Below are positions 1 through 4,243 of a stretch of 6,563 nt of DNA, in pieces. The translations under genes and the position numbers were made by a program. The notes beneath the pieces are model-generated. The model was not told where the DNA came from. It saw only the letters and a program-made list of their open reading frames with translations, and ran no database searches. The stretch is from Candidatus Dadabacteria bacterium (lineage in GTDB: Bacteria > Desulfobacterota_D > UBA1144 > Nemesobacterales > UBA2774): NCBI GenBank assembly GCA_003229065.1, contig QIHJ01000126.1, positions 1 to 6,563 on the forward strand, read 5' to 3'. The number at the start of each line of letters is the position of its first letter. The first letter of the stretch is position 1.

Positions 1-515
1 TCAGATAAGGTGGTCAGAAGAGACTTGTCTTCCTCGGGAACTATAAATACGGCAACCCTTCTATCACTCTTTCCATCATGGACAACATGCATCTCATAGT
101 CACCTTCGGTGATCGTCTCCGTGACGCAGTCTCCGCCCGCATGTACGGTAATTACCGAAGCCCCTGAGATATCAATCAGAGTCATAAAGTGCTCTGCAGC
201 AGGATTACCATCGTCCCAGCAGAATGTTTGCTCAATCGTCTTTTCGTAGATATAGGGAATTATGTCAATACCGGTTTCCCCTGTGTCATTGGGCTCGTCA
301 GTGGATAGAGGGGATTCCAGGAATACCGCGACAATCTCGTTCTCGGGCAGTGCGAACAACCCGGGATCTTCCACGAAATCGTTCTCAGTAAGTACATTTA
401 CGGATTGCTCAGGCGGGCCGTTGACTGCGCCGCTCAAACTCACCAATATGGTTAAAATTAATAAAACCGGTATAACTAATAGATAGAATGGAATCCTCTT
501 TCCCGCAATCGCCAT
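1..515 (-). CDS. Secreted/anchored protein of unknown function, C-terminus outside window
   Basis: Partial: 171 codons run from the ATG at 515 to the left edge with no stop. The start is supported by a strong Shine-Dalgarno run (GGAGGGAGG) five bases upstream. Residues 1-30 form a signal peptide or membrane anchor: a basic start (AGKR), a long Leu/Ile/Val stretch, then Ser-Gly-Ala, a plausible cleavage site. The rest is acidic and probably extracytoplasmic, with only two cysteines (C99, C130) that could form a disulfide. Segment 138-160 (GDYEMHVVHDG followed by a hydrophobic VFIVPE strand) reads as an edge of a beta-rich domain. I do not recognise the family with confidence. From memory, similar N-terminal domains precede pentapeptide repeats in some deltaproteobacterial-type proteins, but the part that would show this lies outside the window. 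It is transcribed in the same direction as the gene to its right but is separated by 213 bp, so it probably has its own promoter. Confidence 0.8.
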   Translation of the reverse strand, partial: MAIAGKRIPFYLLVIPVLLILTILVSLSGAVNGPPEQSVNVLTENDFVEDPGLFALPENEIVAVFLESPLSTDEPNDTGETGIDIIPYIYEKTIEQTFCWDDGNPAAEHFMTLIDISGASVITVHAGGDCVTETITEGDYEMHVVHDGKSDRRVAVFIVPEEDKSLLTTLS

Positions 516-612
516 TTTTGCCTCCCTCCAAATAAGATAGTGGATAAAATCATATTTGCTGCTGCTTATTTATAATAACGATTCTTTATTCTAACCTAGG
601 CTAACAACCCTT

Positions 613-626
613 GTATAATATTATAC
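613..626. promoter_or_regulatory. Perfect 14-bp palindrome containing TATAAT on both strands
   Basis: GTATAATATTATAC is its own reverse complement and holds a consensus -10 hexamer in each direction. It lies in the 213-bp gap between the secreted-protein gene and the release-factor-like gene. Used leftwards it would give a leader of roughly 90 bases for the gene starting at 515. No convincing -35 hexamer sits at 16-18 bp on either strand, so it could be an activator-dependent promoter, an operator, or an AT-rich coincidence. Just to its left, CTAAC occurs twice around CTAGG (591-605). Nothing else recognisable is present in 516-728. Confidence 0.3.
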
Positions 627-728
627 CTAAACCTTTATAGAGGGAAGGAAATGTCTCGGATTAAGCAAAAATTTACAGTCTTAAGGAACGGCGCAAATGT
701 GCTGTTAATAAAATCAGGCAATTGAATA

Positions 729-1100
729 TTAAGAACCGGTATCGTTCTCAGGCTTTATTTTCGATCTTCTTTTCCTTCTTTTTTTCTGCTTCCTTATCTT
801 CTCTATTTTTTTATTTTGTGGTGACATACGGCCAAGGGCTTGCTCTTCAAATTTTTCGAGCAAAGAGCGTCTTGCCAAAAATCGGTTTATACCCTGCGTG
901 CGGTCTTTCTGGGCTTTTACGGTTATTCCTGTGGGTATGTGCTTTAGCACAACGCAAGTTGAGAGCTTGTTTACGTTCTGACCCCCCGGGCCGCCTGAGC
1001 GGATAAACGTTTCTTTAATATCCCCTTCCCGGATGCCGAGCTCGGACATCTTTTTCTCAAGCGCTGATTCTTTTTCAGGGCTTACGCCGAACCTGCTCAT
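729..1100 (-). CDS. Peptide chain release factor-like protein (GGQ domain, ribosome rescue type)
   Basis: Predicted 123-residue protein that hydrolyses peptidyl-tRNA on stalled ribosomes. The catalytic GGQ is at residues 39-41 within SGGPGGQNVNK, followed by the RF-1 domain block STCVVLKHIPTGI and the QNR-like segment at 68-75. No codon-recognition domain is present, so it is not a canonical RF1 or RF2. The C-terminal tail (about 97-117) is almost all Lys and Arg, as in ArfB/YaeJ-type factors, where such a tail enters the empty mRNA channel. The short form and the segment after GGQ most resemble the C12orf65/MTRFR group of bacterial and mitochondrial factors, which in mitochondria act on split large subunits. 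The ATG follows the CBS gene stop by nine bases and has only a weak ribosome binding site, so translational coupling is likely. The rescue role is family knowledge; the exact substrate is inference. Confidence 0.9.
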   Translation of the reverse strand: MSRFGVSPEKESALEKKMSELGIREGDIKETFIRSGGPGGQNVNKLSTCVVLKHIPTGITVKAQKDRTQGINRFLARRSLLEKFEEQALGRMSPQNKKIEKIRKQKKRRKRRSKIKPENDTGS

Positions 1101-1109
1101 ATTGAGAGC

Positions 1110-1565
1110 TCAGTCCTTTGTATCCCTTACGACCAATTTAAGGAGGTCGTGTCTCGATAAGATGCCGATAGGGAAATCTTGCTCTGTAACCAATACTCTA
1201 TGGATACGTTTATCGAGCATAATTCTCACCGCCTCGGCTACCGTATCTTCCTTGGTTATTGTAATAACAGGGGCGCTCATGATCTTATCTACAGTTATTT
1301 TACGTGCCGATTCATAAGCCTTTTCGACGCCCTCTTTGGACATCCATTCCCCAAATAGCTGAGGGGCGTAGATCCTGGAGAACGGTATTGCGTGCTCTTT
1401 CGCCGAAAAGTCAGACTCTGTGACAATACCGATCAATTTCCCATCGTCGTCCACTACGGGAACGCCTCCTATATTGTTATCCAGCATAAGCTGTGCCGCC
1501 TGCTCCAGAGTCTGATCTCCCTTTACGGTCATTACGGGAGAAGACATAATCTCACTTACTTTCAT
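1110..1565 (-). CDS. CBS-domain pair protein (stand-alone nucleotide sensor)
   Basis: A 151-residue soluble protein made of two CBS motifs and little else. CBS1 spans about 1-58, ending in GIVTESD (46-52); CBS2 spans about 93-146, ending in GILSRHD (134-140). Both carry the G-h-x-S/T-x-x-D signature whose Thr/Ser and Asp bind the ribose of adenosine nucleotides in this superfamily, so both sites look competent. The linker at 59-90 is longer than usual and contains a Trp (W74). Stand-alone CBS pairs typically sense AMP, ATP or SAM and act on a partner, but the partner cannot be deduced here. The start is firm: AGGAGG lies seven bases before the ATG. The gene is in the middle of a minus-strand cluster, 83 bp after the small membrane protein and nine bases before the release-factor-like gene. 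Its ribosome binding site may be masked by a hairpin at 1573-1607. Confidence 0.92.
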   Translation of the reverse strand: MKVSEIMSSPVMTVKGDQTLEQAAQLMLDNNIGGVPVVDDDGKLIGIVTESDFSAKEHAIPFSRIYAPQLFGEWMSKEGVEKAYESARKITVDKIMSAPVITITKEDTVAEAVRIMLDKRIHRVLVTEQDFPIGILSRHDLLKLVVRDTKD

Positions 1566-1572
1566 TGTAATT

Positions 1573-1607
1573 CCTCCTGAGTGCTATGAGGGATACTGCT
1601 CAGGGAA
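1573..1607 (-). promoter_or_regulatory. Hairpin that could mask the CBS gene ribosome binding site
   Basis: In the mRNA sense, CCTGAG (1604-1599) can pair with CTCAGG (1581-1576) across a 17-base loop. With one bulged A the stem can extend by C-G, U-G and U-A pairs, so that most of the AGGAGG at 1578-1573 is paired. This is a manual fold without energy calculation. It could be a translational switch or a simple accessibility control. Confidence 0.3.
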
Positions 1608-1648
1608 GGCTACCTAAGTATCATGTGGGTGCAAACAATGGTATTAAT

Positions 1649-1858
1649 CTATTCCCAGCTTTCGAGCTCGCGCTCCTGCTCAAGAATAGTTTTTGCCCTT
1701 TCCTCCTGTATGGCCTCCACCCGTTTGAGCGCATTTACTGATTTTTCTATATAGGTGGGTGAATTGGCGTGCTCGTCCCTTTTGGCGCCTAAAAACTTAA
1801 ACAGGCCTACTACCAAGAGTAAAACTATTAGAATCAGGGCAAGAGTCTTAATATTCAT
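1649..1858 (-). CDS. Small single-pass membrane protein with charged helical tail, function unknown
   Basis: A 69-residue protein when started at the ATG at 1858. Residues 5-22 are nearly all Leu, Ile and Val, a clear membrane segment close to the N-terminus. The remaining ~45 residues are charged, Glu- and Lys-rich and helix-prone, with heptad-like spacing of Val, Leu and Ala near the C-terminus. The likely topology is a short anchor with a soluble coiled-coil tail. A longer reading from a TTG at 1894 would add 12 residues, but that TTG is part of the predicted -35 box, so a transcript from this promoter could not include it. No Shine-Dalgarno precedes 1858, which agrees with a leaderless mRNA. 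It is the first gene of the minus-strand cluster leading to the CBS and release-factor-like genes, and divergent from bolA. I do not recognise the family. Confidence 0.7.
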   Translation of the reverse strand: MNIKTLALILIVLLLVVGLFKFLGAKRDEHANSPTYIEKSVNALKRVEAIQEERAKTILEQERELESWE

Positions 1859-1894
1859 AAGGGGAATTATAGGTTCACTTTTTTTATTGTACAA
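1859..1894 (-). promoter_or_regulatory. Sigma-70 promoter of the small membrane protein gene, predicted leaderless
   Basis: On the minus strand, TTGTAC (1894-1889), a 17-bp spacer and a perfect TATAAT (1871-1866) are followed by seven bases and the ATG at 1858. The start point would fall at or beside the A of the ATG, leaving no room for a ribosome binding site. The -35 matches the consensus only at TTG; the -10 and the spacing are ideal. The spacer holds a run of seven A. Confidence 0.55.
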
Positions 1895-1938
1895 CTGCCC
1901 CTGTTGTTATTAAGCCATCCACAGACACTGCATGATCC

Positions 1939-1973
1939 TTGAAAGGGAATTAAAAACATTTATACTAAGCGCC
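1939..1973 (+). promoter_or_regulatory. Sigma-70 promoter of bolA, predicted leaderless
   Basis: TTGAAA (1939-1944), a 16-bp spacer and TATACT (1961-1966), each hexamer one base off consensus. Seven bases separate the -10 from the ATG at 1974, the same distance as in the divergent promoter to the left. The two -35 boxes lie 44 bp apart, so the 1895-1938 interval could hold shared control sites; I see no clear operator there. Confidence 0.6.
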
Positions 1974-2210
1974 ATGGATCCAAGTGAAATACAGAAGATG
2001 ATTGAAAGCGGTATGTCAGGTGCAGACGTAAACGTTGAAGGAGACGGGACGCATTTTGAAGCGGTAATCGTTTCGGAGGATTTTGACGGGAAAACACTGC
2101 TTGAAAGACACCAGCTAGTGTATGAGGTACTGGGAGACGCTATGAAAGAAAGGATTCACGCACTTTCTTTGAAGACTTATACACGTGAGCAGTGGGAAAA
2201 TATAAAGTAG
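1974..2210 (+). CDS. bolA: BolA-family protein (IbaG-like), partner of CGFS glutaredoxin
   Basis: A 78-residue protein spanning the whole BolA domain. GDGTHFEA (23-30), with its His, and the C-terminal IHALSLKTYT (61-70), whose His62 is the invariant BolA/IbaG histidine implicated in ligating a shared [2Fe-2S] cluster, are both present, as is the DFDGK turn (37-40). BolA proteins bind CGFS glutaredoxins and take part in Fe-S cluster storage or transfer in the cytoplasm; the adjacent downstream gene encodes exactly such a glutaredoxin. An in-frame ATG at 1932 would add 14 residues, but family members begin where Met 1974 lies, and the predicted promoter covers the upstream codons. No Shine-Dalgarno is present, in line with a leaderless start. 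The gene symbol is at family level: the short length and sequence resemble E. coli IbaG more than the longer BolA. Confidence 0.93.
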   Translation: MDPSEIQKMIESGMSGADVNVEGDGTHFEAVIVSEDFDGKTLLERHQLVYEVLGDAMKERIHALSLKTYTREQWENIK

Positions 2211-2279
2211 GATCGGCACCTGAAATATTAAACCTATCTTCTTCTACATCACAGATACAAAAAGATTCGGGAGGCAGAT

Positions 2280-2603
2280 ATGTCAGAAGATATAAAGAAC
2301 AAAATCAACTCACAAATAGAGCAAAATAATGTGGTCCTCTATATGAAGGGTACAAAGGATATGCCACAGTGCGGCTTTTCCGCAAGGGTCGTGCAAATAC
2401 TTGATTCACACGGTGTGGATTATGAGGCGGTAGACGTACTTTCAGACCCTGAAATACGCCAGGGCATTAAAGAGTTCTCAAACTGGCCCACTATACCACA
2501 GCTATACGTAGGCGGGCAGTTCCTCGGCGGATGCGATATATGCGTTGAAATGGAACAGAGCGGAGAGCTCGGTCCGGTTCTCCAAAATGCAGTAAATAAA
2601 TAG
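2280..2603 (+). CDS. grxD: Monothiol CGFS glutaredoxin, Grx4/GrxD family
   Basis: A 107-residue cytoplasmic glutaredoxin of standard single-domain length. Its hallmark is C31-G-F-S34, preceded by MKGT(22-25)K, whose Lys contacts glutathione. TIPQ (71-74, with the cis-Pro) and GGCDI (83-87) complete the glutathione site. Monothiol CGFS proteins bind a bridging [2Fe-2S] cluster with glutathione, as homodimers or as heterodimers with BolA, and pass clusters to target proteins; they are poor classical thiol reductases. The start is set by GGGAGG (2269-2274) five bases before the ATG. It lies 69 bp after bolA on the same strand, and no promoter is obvious in that gap, so co-transcription is likely. 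The stop codon lies three bases from the end of the convergent ECF sigma gene. All key residues are intact. Confidence 0.96.
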   Translation: MSEDIKNKINSQIEQNNVVLYMKGTKDMPQCGFSARVVQILDSHGVDYEAVDVLSDPEIRQGIKEFSNWPTIPQLYVGGQFLGGCDICVEMEQSGELGPVLQNAVNK

Positions 2604-2606
2604 GAC

Positions 2607-3314
2607 TTATCCCTCCCCCGCCTCAAAGAAATATTCCGAGAGCCTATCTCTCAAAAATAACCTTGCCCTGAGCACTCTGGACTTGACGGCCGGAAGCGAA
2701 AGTCCAAGGATTTTGGCGATTTCCTTACTGGTCAGCCCCTCAACGTCTTTCATGTGGAACACGACCCTATAGTCCTCGGGCAGCTCACCTATGGCTTTCT
2801 CGATTTTCTCTGTCCCCTCGCGGCTGAGAAGCTGGTAATCGGGAGTACTACTCCAGTCCTTCTCCTCAACACCTTCTAGTACGCCGTAATCGTTATAAGG
2901 CTTGTAGTCATCGAGGCTCAGGCTGCCGTTTTGGTATTTCTTTGTGTTTCTCAAAAACATATAGCTCGCATTGGAAGCCACTCTGAAGAGCCAGGTTGAG
3001 AATTTGGACTCTGAGCGGAACGTACCCAGCTTCTCGACCAAGATTATGAACACTTCCTGAAGAACTTCTTCTGCGTCAGTCGGATCACCGGTTATTCTGT
3101 ACGCCAGTCTGTAGACTTTATCGCTGTAGCGACTGACAAGCTCATTAAAAGCGTCTTCATCCTGAGTACCGACGAAACTCTGGACCAGCTCTTCGTCCTT
3201 ATATTCTGAAATATCCTTATAGTCTGAAATACCCTGGGGAAGCCCGAGCGCCCCGTCGCTGTTAACGTTCAACCCGGCTAATGGTCTTTCACTATTTATA
3301 TTTTTGTGATACAT
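2607..3314 (-). CDS. ECF-type RNA polymerase sigma factor (RpoE-like)
   Basis: A 235-residue group 4 sigma factor. Region 2 spans about 55-127, including the core-binding helix AEEVLQEVF (81-89) and the -10-recognising stretch GTFRSESKFSTWLFRVASN (97-115). Region 4 spans about 170-228, with the helix-turn-helix at 194-222 (LTSKEIAKILGLSLPAVKSR) for the -35. Regions 1 and 3 are absent, as expected. It is longer than the usual ~190 residues because of a ~40-residue N-terminal extension, part of which is a duplicated hexapeptide (ISDYKD/ISEYKD). The start is firm: AGGAGG eight bases before the ATG. No anti-sigma gene follows; the next gene is the convergent glutaredoxin three bases away. The upstream neighbour is a TetR-family repressor whose operator-like element lies directly upstream, so transcriptional control by that repressor is the likely regulation. 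Confidence 0.95.
   Translation of the reverse strand: MYHKNINSERPLAGLNVNSDGALGLPQGISDYKDISEYKDEELVQSFVGTQDEDAFNELVSRYSDKVYRLAYRITGDPTDAEEVLQEVFIILVEKLGTFRSESKFSTWLFRVASNASYMFLRNTKKYQNGSLSLDDYKPYNDYGVLEGVEEKDWSSTPDYQLLSREGTEKIEKAIGELPEDYRVVFHMKDVEGLTSKEIAKILGLSLPAVKSRVLRARLFLRDRLSEYFFEAGEG
3195..3230 (-). repeat. In-frame 18-bp tandem duplication in the ECF sigma gene
   Basis: Two adjacent 18-base units (3195-3212 and 3213-3230) match at 16 positions and encode ISDYKD then ISEYKD at residues 29-40, just before sigma region 2. The near-identity at nucleotide level points to a fairly recent duplication in the non-conserved N-terminal extension. Confidence 0.8.
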
Positions 3315-3341
3315 CGTTAATACCTCCTGACTATGTTCATT

Positions 3342-3359
3342 TTAGTTGACCGGTCGGTA
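3342..3359. promoter_or_regulatory. TetR operator-like site upstream of the ECF sigma gene
   Basis: TTAGTTGACCGGTCGGTA, containing the perfect 8-bp palindrome GACCGGTC (3348-3355). It agrees at 16 of 18 positions with the element at 4120-4137. It lies 28-45 bases upstream of the sigma start codon. On the minus strand a TAAAAT -10 candidate overlaps its downstream edge, but no good -35 is seen. GACC/GGTC half-sites are common in operators of NemR and related TetR-family repressors, and the gene immediately upstream encodes such a protein. Confidence 0.65.
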
Positions 3360-3370
3360 TGTTTCTCGCT

Positions 3371-3394
3371 AAAAAAATATATGGCTTCCGAGCC
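3371..3394 (-). terminator. Weak hairpin plus T-run between the TetR and ECF genes
   Basis: In the minus-strand transcript a GGCT-CGGA-AGCC hairpin (3394-3383) is followed by ATATA and seven T (3377-3371). The four-base stem is short, so this is at best a leaky terminator that would make the ECF gene partly dependent on its own promoter. Confidence 0.25.
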
Positions 3395-3401
3395 GGCTTT
3401 G

Positions 3402-4022
3402 TTATGCCGTTTTCTTAACCTTCTTGCGTGTTATACATAACTGCATGATACCTTCTCCCAGACGGCTGGTTACCGAGGGGTCGTTATAGGTTTTACCCAA
3501 GAGGGAAAGCCCCTCTATGTAAGCCAGTATTGCCTGTGCAGTTGAATGGGGATCTGTTTCTACCGGGAGATCCCCTTCATTTATCGAGTCTATAATAAGG
3601 TTCTCAAAATACCCCGTCCATTCTTTAAATATCTCTTGTATCTTAAGCCTTATCACCTCGTCCTGTGTGCTGAGCTCCAAAGCCAGGTTTCCGATGCTGC
3701 ATCCTGTTACGCAGCCTTTGTAGTCTTTATCGGCACTCTGGTACTCGTGAGATTTTTCGAGAAGCGTCTGGAATTTTTCTCTGGCTGTCGATTCGGAGTT
3801 ATAAATCGGATCGAGCATACCGGTTTTGAAATTGGCCCACATGCGATCGAGCGCTATTACAGTAAGGTCTCTTTTGGAGGGGAAGAAATGATAAAAGCTC
3901 CCTTTTTTAACACCTGAATGCTCGCAGAGCTCCTGCACCCCAACGGCGTTATAGCTCCTTAAGCTGATAAGCTCGATTGCGCTTTCTATGATCTTTTCCT
4001 TTGCATCACTCGTACGGCCCAT
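3402..4022 (-). CDS. TetR-family repressor, NemR-like, possible electrophile/oxidant sensor
   Basis: A 206-residue regulator of normal TetR length. The DNA-binding helix-turn-helix is at about 26-50 (VGVQELCEHSGVKKGSFYHFFPSK), with the GSFYHFF recognition helix typical of the NemR/AcuR-like branch. The ligand domain contains KGCVTGCSIGNLALE (102-116) and LLGKTYNDP (174-182). Aligned by hand with E. coli NemR, C108 matches Cys106 and K177 matches Lys175; the spacing is 69 residues in both. In NemR these residues respond to bleach and reactive electrophiles. C104 and C33 are further candidate thiols. The ATG has a modest GGTG ribosome binding site. The strong promoter about 110 bases upstream overlaps an operator copy, so autorepression is likely. 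The ECF sigma gene follows after 87 bp. Family assignment is firm; the sensing role is inference. Confidence 0.93.
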   Translation of the reverse strand: MGRTSDAKEKIIESAIELISLRSYNAVGVQELCEHSGVKKGSFYHFFPSKRDLTVIALDRMWANFKTGMLDPIYNSESTAREKFQTLLEKSHEYQSADKDYKGCVTGCSIGNLALELSTQDEVIRLKIQEIFKEWTGYFENLIIDSINEGDLPVETDPHSTAQAILAYIEGLSLLGKTYNDPSVTSRLGEGIMQLCITRKKVKKTA

Positions 4023-4119
4023 TATTCACCCGATTATCTTTATTTCTTTCGAATCCCCTTTCATACTACCACTATACACAAGTCAAGCAGAATACCTAAT
4101 CACTGTTCTATCGGCCCTC

Positions 4120-4137
4120 TTAGTTGACCAGTCAGTA
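4120..4137. promoter_or_regulatory. TetR operator-like site at the start point of the NemR-like gene
   Basis: TTAGTTGACCAGTCAGTA, with inverted arms TGAC and GTCA around CA (4125-4134). It is the partner of the element at 3342-3359 and lies immediately downstream of the -10 box, covering the expected transcription start. That is a classic position for repression by blocking RNA polymerase. Confidence 0.7.
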
Positions 4138-4139
4138 AA

Positions 4140-4193
4140 ATAATAACACTCGGGAATTTAATGTCAAGAGGTTTTTTTAAATTTTTTATAAAT
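4140..4193 (-). promoter_or_regulatory. Strong sigma-70 promoter with UP element for the NemR-like gene
   Basis: On the minus strand: perfect TTGACA (4167-4162), 16-bp spacer, TATTAT (4145-4140, five of six). Upstream of the -35, separated by four bases, 4193-4172 is pure A/T with two A-tracts (AAAAAA, TTT, AAAAAAA), the composition and place of an UP element bound by the RNA polymerase alpha subunit. The leader before the ATG at 4022 is about 110 bases. I see no rho-independent terminator for the upstream sigma gene in 4194-4243, so readthrough from that gene is possible. Confidence 0.75.
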
Positions 4194-4243
4194 AGTCAGG
4201 AAACCGCTGATTATGACCCGCTAGGAGCTTAGTCCGCAATTTA

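Noticed and set aside
651..725. 24-codon reading frame with a purine-rich leader on the plus strand
   Set aside because: Too short, no recognisable sequence, and the preceding TATAAT lacks a -35; not listed as a gene.
722..1317. Plus-strand open frames opposite the release-factor-like and CBS genes
   Set aside because: They are antisense to conserved GGQ and CBS coding sequence; low-complexity Phe/Ser translations are typical of the reverse of Lys-rich genes.
1859..1894. Longer start (TTG at 1894) for the small membrane protein
   Set aside because: The TTG lies within the predicted -35 box and the extra residues precede the membrane segment without clear function; the ATG at 1858 fits better.
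1932..1973. Longer BolA start at 1932
   Set aside because: No ribosome binding site; the extra 14 codons overlap the predicted promoter, and BolA family members begin near the Met at 1974.
4194..4243. Terminator after the group 2 sigma gene
   Set aside because: Only direct repeats (AGCGG twice) and no stable inverted repeat with a T-run on the minus strand; the A/T tract nearby has the wrong strand polarity.
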